From Dipetalonema caudispina (Eukaryota > Nematoda > Chromadorea > Rhabditida > Onchocercidae), in contig JABVXV010000074.1 in NCBI GenBank assembly GCA_013365325.1, positions 1 to 64,000 of the forward strand: a stretch of DNA of 64,000 nucleotides. The letters run 5' to 3'. The notes under the pieces were generated by a model that saw only the letters and a program-made list of their open reading frames with translations, did not search any database and was not told the origin of the DNA. The first letter of the stretch is position 1. Each line of letters starts with the position of its first letter. Shown piece after piece: positions 12,301-30,923 of this stretch. The position numbers and the translations under genes are program-made.

Positions 12301-14556
12301 CGTAAGTGGTACCAGAAATGTTTTACGCAATTATCATAATCATAAGTTATTTCTTGTAAGTTTTACCTATCATAGATTACATTTTGAAGCTTCATCCATT
12401 CACTTGAAAAATCATTAAATTGAATTCTATGGATCCTTTATCAATTATAAAATAATATCCTCTTAAATTATCAATTAATTTCCATCAGTTAATTTTCGTA
12501 GAAATTAAAAAAGCAAGAAAATAAAATATGAAAATTTATCCGATAAATTTTCAATTGATTTGTAAATTTTACATGAAATGATACATACGTAAATGATCAT
12601 TTTTAGCTTGTTGGTTTCATCTTAGCTATTATACATGGATTAGAACATGCAGCGTACAATATAGTTATGGGACAAATTTTCAACGCAATGCTTGATAATC
12701 ATCCAAATATTCATGTTTTAACTCTTTGTGCCATTCAATTATCTGCTATTGGTTTTGCTGTTTTCATATCACGAACCGTATCCGTTAGCAATTATTCATT
12801 TCTTTTCTTCTATTCGATAGCTTGCTTCTTCGGCACTCAGATCATTTAAAAATTGATAGAGAAATTGGACAGAGTTTATTCTATGAATACATTAATGTGC
12901 CAAGTATTGAATCACTCGTTGTAAATATAATGATATCTAAGCAAAATATCGACTTAAAATATGTAAACTTTTCCAAATTACAATATATTATTGTGATCAA
13001 ATATTATTAATACTACACTTACTTACTTATTTACTTTCAATAACTAATTCTTAGCTTTTCTTTCCTAACAATTGTTAATCGTTGAAATTAAAAATATAAT
13101 TAGCATTCAATTTTTGTTTTTTAGACTGTATTAGTAGCTGTAGCATCAGAACATATGGCTGTATCATTTCGTGTCATTCTATCACGTCAGTTATTAAAAA
13201 TGGCTGATAAAGAACCGTTTAATAAAACAAAAATTGACACTTTGGTGGATGAAAATATTTCACTGACATCCGAAGCAAAATCGGTAAGTTGCTTTGAATA
13301 GAAATATTCAAATTAACTTAGGTGTATGAATAATAAATGAATAAAGAAATTTTAACACAAATTATCCAAAAATCACTCAATGTAGTAATGCAATTCTCCT
13401 CAGAAGTATCACAAATGATTGTTCACAAATGTATCAACCAACGATAATATGAGTGTTTTTTGACTATTTTATCCAGTTAAGATACAATAATACTTTTAAA
13501 ATCTTTCTAAAATAACAAAATATCATATACTGTAATATTAACCATTTTCTATGTCCGATACATTGTTATGATGAAATTCACTACAAAAAATAATACAATT
13601 AGTAGAAAATTTTGCATTAATTTAAATAATATTTTGTATGTTACAGTTTTATCATCCGCATTTATCAGAACTAATGACACGGATAACTTCGATGATAACA
13701 AATATCATTCTTGGTTTTATTTATAGTTGGGAAGTAAGTTTAGAGTTGCTTTTTTAATGATTTATTTATATTTCATTTCACTTTTACCTTATGCTTCCAA
13801 TTTTAATAATTTAAAAATGATATATGTTTGCATTAACAGATTGCCTTACTTGGACTTATTTTCATTATATTGTGCCTTTCTGTGCAAATTGAAATGGAAT
13901 TCGAAATATTAACCTATTGTTACAAATTTACAGGTAATCATCGACGTATTCAGGTTAGTCTGAATTTCATATAAGCACTAAAATATGTTTACTATATATT
14001 TTATTATTATAGCAATAAAGATTATATACTGTAATAAAATTATTATTTCATTTCGTTATATGAACGAATTTAGGCTTTTTTTTTTTTTTTTTTTTATTTT
14101 TAGAAAAAGACCAAACTATTGAAATCATGTAAACATTCTGTACTTCGAGCAGTAAATTTTTCAATTCTACAAACATTTGGATTTGCAATGAAAGCTATCT
14201 GCTATACATTGACCGCATATATTTGCTATCACCAATATAAACAACAAGCGCAAGCATTTATGTAATATCTTGTTGAAATGTATTTTGAGATTAGTTATAC
14301 ATTATTTTATAAGTACTGATAAGATTTTCTTCTGATACTGCACACCGATAATTTTATCATCATTGGAAGTGATAAATTTTTCAGGAGTGTAATTACATTG
14401 TTTGCGGCAAGCCAAGAAGTGATGAAATTGCCAAATCTTATCGGGGAACTTTGTAAATCATGGCGAGCAGTAAATCGAATATTTGCTTGCATGCAGAGCA
14501 AATCATCGAGAAGTTGTACGCCTTCCATTTCAAGAAGTATTAGGTTAGAGTATTAA
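9395..14556 (+). CDS. P-glycoprotein-like (ABCB) double transmembrane-domain protein without ATP-binding domains
   Basis: Fourteen exons keep frame throughout: 9395-9558, 9667-9721, 9980-10201, 10565-10677, 10938-11106, 11392-11630, 11839-12025, 12182-12355, 12607-12777, 13125-13283, 13647-13733, 13840-13953, 14104-14261, 14385-14556. They give about 727 residues. Residues 74-383 follow the first ABCB transmembrane domain (for example LSLVILSVVPLAI and YGGYLRDMNPTIKEGD, matching the TM3-TM6 layout). Residues 442-727 follow the second (LVGFILAIIHGLEHAAY; then FIYSWEIALLGLIF; then ASQEVMKLPNLI). Twelve hydrophobic segments are visible. A 58-residue exon (384-441) stands where the first nucleotide-binding domain should be, and the protein stops where the second should begin; no Walker A, signature or Walker B motif is present. 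An ABCB full transporter is about 1280 residues, so the shortfall matches two missing ATPase domains. Weakest junctions: the TTTTAAG acceptor before 10565 and the GTTAGC donor after 11630. The 3' end may alternatively splice at 14542 to an exon at about 14711. Function unknown; ATP-driven transport by this chain alone seems excluded. Confidence 0.8.
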
Positions 14557-16320
14557 ATTCAATTTAATTACCATAAGCAATCATATTTGCTTCAACTCTC
14601 ATTATATGTTTTGTATATTTTGAATGAGAAATCATGTTGCTTTAAAACTATCAGATACTCACATTAGTGCTATAAGTCATTGAAAATATATTTCTATTTG
14701 TTTTAACAGAACTAAATATTTATAGCGGCTAGGAATAAAAGTATATGCCACTATAAACATAAATAACGAAATAGCTGAAAAACAAATCCATTGGAATTTA
14801 GAATCTAGAAAACTGAGACCTGATCTCCCACATGTAAATTTATGAAGTGAAGTGTGTCCCGAGAATTATGTTCAGATTAATCCCAATTGTTCTCTCAGAA
14901 GCATTTATTAATCCATTTGTGCATTCTATATGAAACTCACAAATTAAGACTTGGCAAAAAACAGAACTCAAAGTATCAAATTTCGATCATTTTGTGTATT
15001 AATTGTTGTTGCTTAATAAACAATTTTTTTTATTTTACTGACTTTTGCAGCGCCAAAAAAAAAAACCTTTAAGTCAATCAATCCTTTTCGAGTGCATTAT
15101 TAACAGAGTAACCATTTTTCAGAGCCAAATATATTTCCCTTTCCTTTCTACCGATCTTCGTCCTCTTTTTTATTCGGAAATTTCCGGTTCAAAAAGATCG
15201 AATGATGCTAAATTCAGAAAAATATGTAAGAACCAGAGTAATGTTGTGTGACTGCAGAACTCATCCCCAGAATTGCTAACAACCAACATCAACTTCTAAT
15301 CGCTAAGATATGAAACGAACTTGATAAGTCAAGTTTTCAAACCACTCGAGATTCCTATGTTATTCACTTACCAAAATTGCAAACCTGCACTAGCCATATC
15401 ACTGAAATTATCTTGAACAATACAAACAAATCAGAGATCAATAATTACATAAAGGGATAACAAATGTTGGAAAAAGAAATGGTATTAAAAACTTATTCAA
15501 GAAAAATAAAAGATAAGTTTTTTCCCAAAACTATGAGACTCATTGACTTTCATAATATCCGCAAATTTGTGCATATTCCTGCCTCGTATAGTTGAAAACA
15601 ATACGTCTTAGTTATATAATATATTTTTCATATTTGTATCTTTTCACTGCAATAAAACGATCAAGTCCAAAAATTAGGGCATAATTATAATGTTCTGAGA
15701 CAGCCAAACTCGGCAGAATCATAAACGGTTACTTGTTACAACATCTTTTGTCCTTCCCTTTACAACATATCAAAAACCATATTTTTAAATGTACTAAATA
15801 CAATAAAGGGTAGTTACTGAATGCATGCCTCACTAGTTAGTGCCATCGTGATCTCTTCTTGCTACCAAACGTTGGACCATCACCACTGCTGGTATTTTTT
15901 TTGCAGCTTCCTGAAAACGAAGGGATGTTAGAATGTAGAGCCTTCAAGACCATTGCTAATAAACACAAAAAAAAAGAACAGTACGTAACTGCTATATGTC
16001 AGGGATCTTGACAGGAATTTATCCTATAGTGACGATGCATAAGAGGCAATAAATATTTATAATGCCATAAAATAGAAATGACTAAAACAATACGGCAGAA
16101 ATTTAAACGTCTTCTTCATTTTCAATTAAAAAAAAAACTAAAGATACTATAACTTTTACATGCAGTAATTTCAAAAGTGCATTAGCTTTTCCTTGTTCTC
16201 TAAGACTAAGTTCTACATTATGCACTATCCGTTGGCTGTTCATAAAGCATCTTAATCTGCTCTTTCACAAACATGGCATATTATAATCTTAAAAGTCTTT
16301 ATTTTCGCTTTCATTCACAG
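14557..16320. other. Convergent intergenic region
   Basis: Holds the 3' ends of the ABC-like gene (+) and the helicase gene (-). I searched both strands for Walker A or ABC signature sequence that could supply the missing ATPase domains and saw none. The short open frames here look random. Confidence 0.6.
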
Positions 16321-22547
<6,227 letters not shown>

Positions 22548-23262
22548 ATCCTCTAAATGATGCTTTACAAACTTCAGTGAAAGGTGGAACAATCAAGTCA
22601 TAAAATTAACTGCATATATTTTAAGTAGTGACATAACTACTATAAATATATAGTTTTCCTGATCATAACATCAGCTAATACCTCTCTCTAATCTATCCCT
22701 CGCAAAATTATTTCTCAAACTACTCTGAGCTCCCGAGTACATCATCTAATAACACTTTGACACTACTCCCAAATGTTTCAGTTGTATTTCCGCTTTAATT
22801 TCTAAGCCATTAGACAAAACAAAACATTTATAACTAATTAGTTACGTCCAAAAATTGAAACGAAAGTAATATAATTTCACTGTAACATACAAAATTTATA
22901 CAGTCCACTTCATATAAATTTCATCAATCTCCATCATCTCCTTAGAACAAGAGCTTAATATTATAATATTTTAATATCCATACAACAATGTATGTTACTC
23001 CTCGAGAAAACTCCCAATTACTTCACTACACTATTTCAGGATCCCTCGGATTCCCAGAGTCGTTTCGTCCCGAGCATTATCCCACCCTTCACCAATTACA
23101 CCCCGACTACTCAACCACCAAAGGCATCACTTGGTCCAATGGTAATAACCACTTTAGGTATTCGCGGTCCGGTGGTCTGTGAAATTTTGATCCTGAAGTA
23201 GAAGAATGCTAGGGGATGTTGAGGTGTTTATAAGATTGGGTTGAGGGATTCGGGGATATTTT

Positions 23263-23281
23263 GAGAGAGAGAGAGAGAGAG
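23263..23281. repeat. (GA)n tract in the divergent promoter
   Basis: About nine uninterrupted GA dinucleotides. In animals such tracts can bind GAGA-type factors; here that is only a suggestion from position. Confidence 0.7.
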
Positions 23282-24234
23282 GGAGATAAAGAGGGGTCGG
23301 GTCGGTTGGGTTATTCTCCGAGAAACGAACGGTAAAATTGATGGGGAATTCATGTTAATCAGGTTGAATTCTCGATTTCTTGTGGATTTGACCCGTGGAA
23401 TATCCTATCATGTGTCACTCAACATTCTTAATATCCGGAGAATTCCGCATGCTTTCGATCATTTTTGCTAGCTTCAATTTTACTCACTATTATTTAGGAA
23501 ATAAGTTCACTTTTTTTGTGTGAATTTTTTTTTAAAACATTCTGATTTTAACCCTTCGTTTTCATCTTCTACAAATTAAAAATAAGACTTGTAATTAAGA
23601 TGTGATAATGTAATGGTAGCTTAAAGTTAAAATATGGTGGGATGTATTTTTAGGAAATCACCAACAGTACTATTGAACGAAATGATTGTTCATTGAATTT
23701 TTTTTTAATTGTCTCTGAATAGTCTTTTAGCTGTTTTTGTGTGATATTTATTGGTTATTTATAAGCAATAATCTACCCGATGTTTTTTTATTTCCATAAG
23801 TTTTTGGAGAATTTTTATAGCTTGTTAAATTTTGATAAGAGTATAACTATAAGAAGTGTAATAACTCTTATTTGCTGCCAAAATCAATTTACTATGTACC
23901 ATAATCTGTATTCTTTACAACTCTAACATCTTTTTCATTGATAAATCTAAGAAGTATTTTTGAGTGGTTGACTGTGGCAATAGTGTCAAAATTTAACATT
24001 ATAGCTACAAACGTTGATTTTTCGTGCTACTTCACGTATCTTCGTATATGTGTTTTTCAAACAAATTGAAACTGCCGAATGTTGCTAAAGCTTACTTCAG
24101 TTGCATTCGTCAGCTTGAAAATGTGCTTAAAAAAGTGGCTACATGCCTACAATCGAAATATTTTACACAATTTGCTACAAAAAAAAAAGCAAACGTAAGC
24201 GATATTTGGGCGTTGAAAAGTGATCATCATTGCA

Positions 24235-24236
24235 GA
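24235..24236 (+). other. Probable spliced-leader acceptor of the Cramped-like gene
   Basis: CATTGCAG ends at 24235, eight bases before the ATG at 24244. With no upstream exon found, this is the arrangement expected for a trans-spliced nematode mRNA. Confidence 0.45.
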
Positions 24237-24243
24237 TTTCTGT

Positions 24244-27200
24244 ATGTCAACAGAACCAGGATCAAAAACGGATGAAGAGGCTAGATCAGAACCTGGAAGT
24301 AGTACCTCTAATGCAGCAATTTCTCGCCGACGAATCATTTATCGGCCATTTTCTATAAATTCGCAAACTTCAACAACTACCGTTACAGCAACCATAAGAG
24401 ATACTCTAATAGCTGTTCGAGATGCAGTTGCTGCATCTATCATGACTACTTCCTCATCCACTCTTCCTAGAGCAAGTACTAGTATCGCTAATGTTACTGC
24501 TGATAAAACGACCAACAGTACTCCCTCTTCTACTTCGAATATTTCACAACAGCAGAATGTTTGTTTGACCAATCCAGAAACGAATGCAACCGGATCTGCC
24601 ATTAGTACCATCAATAAAGTACCTCGTCGATGGGAACAATGGAACAGTTCGGAAATAAACGCATTTTTCGAGGGTATTAAATTGGTTAGTAGTTTTGTAA
24701 GAAGACATCTACAGTAAATTTCAATCGTTTAGGGTTTTCAAAACTGTTGGGTCTTTTAGCATAGTGCACCTTATGCTAGTACACAGCGAATTAATCAGCC
24801 GATAAATTCTCATGTAGTGCCAAGCGTAGAACTGTTTCATTTAATAGGCTCTTAACGATGTGGAATCTTTAACCAGCAGAGAAAAGTGTCTTACCGTTGG
24901 TCGGCATCAGAAAGATAATCCACACATTCAATAATAGTCGTGAATCGGACCTAATGATATAATAATAATAACTATTGTGTGACTCTACCGCAATACAGTA
25001 ACTTCTGAAGCAACGGCCAACGATGAATAAGTAATTATGGTAAATGTTTCAAATTTCCAGTACGGAAAAGATTTCGAACAAATGGCAAAATTGATGGCAC
25101 GGAGAAAGTTGAACAAGGACAAGGATCAGGTCCGGAATTACTACTTCAATTCGCTCAAATTGCTGAGATCCTCAACACGCATAGATGAAAGTTGGTTTTT
25201 TCTTAATTTCAATTTTTTTAGAATTTGATACAAAATTTAACGGAGAAATTTTATTATTTTTAGTCTCATATATCACGATTAAGAATATTGCAATCGAGGA
25301 TGTTAGACTTCATTTCACATTTTACGCTATGATGCATTTTCTATAGCACCGGAAAGTTCTATATTCACATCAGTAAATTGGAAAAATCAGTTAGTAAATA
25401 ATTGATCCTCTCTTTTAATATTTGAGAAATTTCAGCTTTGATGGCAGGTATACCACGAGATGTCAAAGAGTTGTTTATTTTGATTAATGGATTTGAGTGG
25501 AAAAGAAGAGTTTGTGGCAAGTTTGATCAAACCAAGTTTCAGCAGCTTGTCATGGAAGGGTTAGTGTATCTTATTTTAATTTTCAAATTTTCAATTTGCG
25601 CTGTATCCTAACAGTCGCGTGCTTATATAACTCATGCAGCTCTTTCATGTCTGCCTAATAAGCTGGAGTTGAATATTAGAACCTCGGCTACTTTTACTCC
25701 ACTTTATTTATCTAAAATTAGCATTTTGGTCGAATTATTATAAAGGGCTTGTTAAGCAAAATATCCTAAAGTTATAAAATATTTTATGGGTTAAATTGCT
25801 TATTTACAGATCAACATACGAGAAGAAAAGAAAGAAAAAACAGCTAGTGTTGGTACGTACGCCGGTTTGCCCTTCTCTGCAGAAATTTTTCCCAAGTTGG
25901 TTGATAGTTTTTCATGATCAATGATATTATTTGTCACTAAAAAGACGAAAATATATAGGTCAGAAAGTCAGAATTTCAATTTTTCAGTTGAGTTTCATTT
26001 TATTGTTTCTGAAGATGAGTACATTCCCGCTATTTTCGATGCTGGTATATCCTACCTGTTTCCAGGCTGTAGTTCCTCACCGTTACCATCGCATATTTTT
26101 ATATGTCTCACACCGAAAACCGAAGCTGATCGTTATTTCGTGGAGCAACGTGGGCAAAATCCTTTGATTAGGATCAGAGTTGCTATTGGTGATCAACTTA
26201 GTCGCATTTTCTCATTTCTCAAAATAAAATGGAATTTGCGGATGCAGAAATTGGTATCATTCAGTTCCAAATTGTTTAGAGCACAATTCAAGTCCTATTG
26301 AAGATGTTGTTAAATGCATCACCTTCCTACGATGCAATCCATGGTTGTATGATAGTATATGATGATATGGTGACCTGATTGTATGGTAAACATGACATCG
26401 TGGAAGAAGCTCACGACGCAAGTCGTCAAACTGTTCTATTTAATTGTTTCTCATGAAATTTGGGAGAATTTGATTGAAGTTTCTTTATGTTTTCTTTGGA
26501 TATGTAATGTTGAAAATTGTTTAGCTTGGAACCATGTCGAAAGAGGAAGAGCAAGTGAGGGTGGTATTGTATCCGGATAAGACAACCCGCGTGGGCAAGA
26601 TAATTGTGAATCTTTATGAAGCTACGCCGACTACATTTTCAATAAATAGGCAAGTCGAAAATTTGTACTAAAATTTAATCCAAGATCAAGCTACATAGCT
26701 GATTTGAAAAGAATGCTCGTAGACTACTCTAAGGTAGCTGTGCAACTTCAATCTTCTTTGGGTGATCTGTTGAATGATATGATACTCCAAGTTTTCTCAA
26801 CGAGAAACGAATTTAGCTGAGTGTGAGATTTGGATACAGTGCTCTCAAGTTTGTAATTCGTGTGTTTCTAGGACAATCTTTACTGTTTGTATTTCCATTA
26901 CTAATATTTTTTTATATCAAGGTTAGGTATGATTTTAGGTTGATAAGAGAACTTCAGCGAACGGGAACCATTGAACAAAACAATGAGCTTTCTAAACGTA
27001 AGAGTGCAAATATTGGTGAAGAACCATCCGAGGATATAGAAATGTCCACCGCCACAGAAGATGATGATGATGGACCATTTACAATTAACGGTAACAAGCT
27101 GCATGGTGGACTTACTGAAAAAAACGTTCTCAAAGCTACTGTGACTGAACTGTATTATTTGGTATGCAATTATTAATTCTTTTCGCTTTTCATAAATAGT

Positions 27201-29574
27201 CAAGTACTTGCTTCAATTTCACATTAAATTATGCGCAGAAAGAATTTATGATCATTTTCCAATGTAGAAAAATTTATGGCTTAATTATATGATTGCAATT
27301 TAAGTGTGGTAAAGAGTCTGAAATCAAACTTGTTTATTCAACGGGAATGAAGCGAATGGGCGACCCTGAGCCATGGCGTATTTTTCTTCATCTCTTAGAT
27401 CGCGGTTACGGTGACAGTCTTTGTAAGGTAGATTTACTGCTTTTGAATTTCCACTCTACTTTACCTTTTCAGCAAGTTAATTTGAAACAATGTATTGAGT
27501 GGAAACTTTTTGTCGATTTTGATATTTACTTCTAGAATGTGCAACCTAGCATATGGACTTTTATGCTAGTTGTAACCTTTCAAATCGGATCCTTTTCTCG
27601 TTTTTTAAACTGATACAAGGCATACTTTTTGAGGAATTTTCCGTTCTTTGTTTTTCTTTCTGTTTTGTGCACACAGTTTTATGTAATGAGCCAACTTTTT
27701 ATAGCGAAGGGTGGTTTTTCAAGTTTTCACTATGAATACAAAATTTCTCGGAATGCATTCCCGACGTGCTAAAATAAAGAATGACGTTTAGCATCGCAAA
27801 CTGTTTTTCATCAAGCAAAAATCGACGCTTCTGTTGAATTGGGATGTATCCACCGCTTTTTATTCTAACATTCTGTTGAATTTCTTAGTTGGAGACAGAA
27901 GTTTGATAATACTGCAGATGTAAATAATGTTTCATCTTTTGGTTCTTTTTTTGAGAAAGAGATATTTTTTGCAGTCTCTTGCTGACCCGCAAAGGATAGC
28001 AGAATCGGATGAATATATAGAACAAAAATGGCAAGAAAGGATTAAAAAAAGATGTAAATCAACAAATAACTTTACGGAGCAATCATCTGGCAGTTTGACT
28101 ACATCGACTGAAATGATGGAAACAACTGAAGCTGCTGCGCATGAAATGGTGGAAGCAGAGAATAGTGCTTTTATGCAACAGCTTGAAAGTTTGAGAGTGA
28201 AAAAACGTGCTCGGCCTTTTCATCAGCGTTTTCCTGGCAAAGTAAATTTTTAGCATTTTATTTCATTGGAATAATTGTTTAAAGTGCTAAGAATTGTTTG
28301 AAGTTTACGCGTTTTGGTTTTTCGAGTAGTATCTTTGCGTAGATTAACCATTAATATAAATGTTTTCTAGAAAAAGCCATCATAAGTCTGTAATAATTAG
28401 AAAACAACTTATCCTTAATGAAATATCTTTCGATGGTTGTTTAAAAGTTTTATTTTTTACTTTCGGCATACTTTGGTCTTTTTTACAGAACAATGGGATT
28501 ATACAAGCAGTTGCGTTAAATCCATCATCAGTTCATCAACCTGTAGCAACTACAGGTTATCAGTTTACTGATCCTGTTTTTGGATCCCAGAACGAACGAT
28601 CAGGAGCAGCGCAGCCCGATCAATTTGCTTTTTCGGCTAGTGACGCTGCGGGATGCAGTTCTGTTGCCGGTAAAATAAGGTCCCGTGATGGTACTGGTAG
28701 AATCTGGTCTGATGTGGGGATTTCTGGTGGATTCAAGTCTGACGATAATTCCGACGGAATCAGATCAGGAACTAGTTACTTTCTGCAGGAGAACAATATT
28801 TCATCGCATCCAACGCAAGTTCATCATACGGCGGAAGCAAGATATCAGTTGGTTAATCCTGTATTTGTGGCTCACAAAGTAGCAACATCGACATCATCAG
28901 TGCAGTTTGTTCCTCCATCCAGCAATAATGATGGAATTGGACACAGTGTTACTAATTTCGCAGAAGATACCAATGGTCCGATATGTCCCACACAAGAAAT
29001 GACAGCAGTACGATATCAAATGGCTAGTCCTGTATTCATGCCTGAGAACAGTCAGTCGACACCAAGGCAATTTGTTCTTCCTATATCTAATACAGTTAGT
29101 TCCGATAATGAACACTTCATTCAAGGAAACAACGTGGTTCAGAAAATTCTGACACCAACAATAGACTGTGGTGCTAGTGATCGTTGCGGTATGCCTTTAT
29201 CACCAGTGAAAGAGAGCAGCCTTCTGAGAGAATTACATAGTGCACCATCAATGGATAAGTCGATAGAAGTGATGCTACAAGAGAACAGCACTGAATGTTA
29301 TCGTTTTGTTGAGCAGTTTGCTTCAACTATGAACTCTCGGTCGAATGTCGTTAGCAATGCAATTAATGCGGAAAACGAAATAACTCGCATCGCACAACAG
29401 CTTGCCCAGTCTGCGGGTGATGCACTTAGATCCGTCGATGGTAGCAGTGATAGAATGAGGTCTGGCGATGGTAATGGTTCAGCTATCTCTGTTGGTGATA
29501 CGAGTGTGACCAAGTCCGTCGACGCTGGTTCTGTCGAAATTAGGTCCAATGATGATAAAGAAGAAACTCAATGA
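24244..29574 (+). CDS. CRAMP1: Cramped-like (CRAMP1) SANT-domain nuclear protein
   Basis: Ten exons join in frame: 24244-24684, 25061-25190, 25436-25559, 25810-25895, 25988-26253, 26525-26649, 26939-27161, 27305-27427, 27975-28241, 28489-29574. They encode about 956 residues. A Ser/Thr-rich N-terminus is followed by a SANT-like domain spanning exons 1-2 (about 128-190: RRWEQWNSSEINAFFEGIKL, then YGKDFEQMAKLM, then DQVRNYYF), the arrangement of Drosophila Cramped. Next come the Cramped-type block with RTPVCPSLQKF (about 232-260) and LSRIFSFLKIKW near 330. The final 361 codons are low-complexity, with a thrice-repeated motif YQ-x3-PVF and many S-DG-RS elements. In flies and vertebrates Cramped acts in chromatin, including Polycomb-related silencing and linker-histone gene expression; a nuclear role is inferred. 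The intron after 26649 starts with GC and the acceptor before 27305 is TTTAAG; both preserve frame. The long last exon is joined by frame and splice signals only, so the C-terminus is less certain. Confidence 0.85.
28553..29040 (+). repeat. Three coding repeats YQ-x3-PVF in the last Cramped-like exon
   Basis: The protein motif occurs as GYQFTDPVF (near 28555), RYQLVNPVF (near 28840) and RYQMASPVF (near 29011), about 95 and 57 codons apart. The last two are preceded by a PTQ stretch. The copies differ at DNA level, which suggests an old duplication kept at protein level. Confidence 0.7.
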
Positions 29575-30923
29575 CTTTGATGCTTTCTGTATTTGCTTTT
29601 ATTTTCAGTTTTATTTGCTTAGGACAGTTTTAAAATATTCTTTCGGATCACCCTCTGTTTTTATCTTTTCATTTCCTTCGAAGAGGCTTAGATGCTCAGA
29701 ATTTTCTCCATATTATGCTCATCCTGCTCCTCTTTTCATCTCTTGTTTTGAAATTTTTTTTTTCTTGTTCTTTATCAATTTAAAAAAAGCGATATTATGC
29801 TAAATGGTTTACTTTGTATTATTTCAGTATTTTACCGAAGCTGAATCTTCCTCTCTATAATACCAGGGGTTTTTCATAAGATCCGATGGAATTTTAGAAG
29901 CTGTCCAGTATAGTATTGTCGGAAAATTTATGATTGCTTTACTGACTTAACATATTATCCTGCCGTGTTACCGAGACTGAACTGCTGAAAAAACTCAGTA
30001 AAATAATAAGGATTTTAAATAGGTACCTTGAAAAAATGTCTTTGCTCCATATATGTCTTTGTACTAGAATAAGAAAAATTGAATTTCAGGTTAAAATTCT
30101 TTCAGAGAACATTCCTCAAAGGTAGTTTTATTGTATTCTGTAGTTTCTTTTGCAATTTTGAAGAGATTTTCTTCTATTTCTACATTAAACTGCCAACTTA
30201 TTCACTACAGAAGTTGCTTAGTAATACTGTCTTTTAACGTTCACTGATTTAGATATTTCCCAGTGATGTATAAGAGGGAGGTTAACAGAACTGCTCAACC
30301 TGGTTTGAAAATGTTTATATTCATTTCTATCCAGTTATGAAAATTTTCGACACACGACTTCTCGCATTTAGTATTTTCTCATCTGCGTTATAGCATTTGC
30401 GATCCTAGGGTAAGTAGGGAAAGAGTGTGGAAAACAGTTCATATGATCAATATTTGTAAAGTTATGTTTTTTCGATACTTCTGTTTATTTGTTATTTTCA
30501 TATCATTTCTATATTTTGCTGTATATTATGCCAGTAAAATTTGTTGAAAAAGTTGTGTTGAGTGATTTTGTATTCTATCATATGAAGTAAAATCCATCGA
30601 ATTTATTTAAAAAATATACTACCAATGAGACACTCTCAAAAGTTTCAGTCATAACAGTTGGGTACTGCTTCATGGTTAAGATCACAATTAGGATTACTGT
30701 TAGCCTAACCAATGGATGGATGAAGTGACAAGTTCTGATGACTAATATTCAGCATGCAATTACATCATAATTTAGTATTGTTCTAAATTACCTGGTACTT
30801 TATTCTCCAGGTCCAGGGAGCCTTTTTTCGATATGAAAAGTGCGATGGTATTTCATTTTTTGGATTTTTCTGATCTTATTCAAATCCCGAAGCAAATAGA
30901 GATTTGATGTAATTTTCAGGTAA
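29575..30923. other. Intergenic region, Cramped-like 3' end to TRAP1 promoter
   Basis: AT-rich non-coding DNA between two same-strand genes. I see no RNA gene or repeat of note. Confidence 0.5.
30919..30920 (+). other. Probable spliced-leader acceptor of TRAP1
   Basis: AATTTTCAG ends at 30919, four bases before the ATG at 30924. It matches the nematode acceptor consensus and fits trans-splicing. It could instead be a cis acceptor of an unseen 5' UTR exon. Confidence 0.5.

Larger units (their letters stand above)
22548..24243. promoter_or_regulatory. Divergent promoter region between the helicase and the Cramped-like gene
   Basis: About 1.7 kb separates two outward-pointing start codons. The middle (about 22985-23400) is clearly richer in GC and CpG than its surroundings and includes a GAGA run at 23263-23281. 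It probably carries both promoters. The exact start sites cannot be read from sequence. Confidence 0.55.

Noticed and set aside
12822..13010. Open frame with LLLRHSDHLKIDREIGQ inside the ABC-like gene
   Set aside because: It cannot be joined in phase. The flanking exons (12607-12777 and 13125-13283) splice directly, phase 0 to phase 0, and follow ABCB homology (FISR then VAVASEHMAVSFRV) across the gap.
14557..16320. Searched for the missing ABC ATPase domains downstream of the TMD gene
   Set aside because: No GxxGxGK(S/T), LSGGQ or Walker B-like stretch in any frame.
28897..29549. Antisense open frames over the last Cramped-like exon
   Set aside because: Shadows of a strongly biased coding exon on the plus strand.
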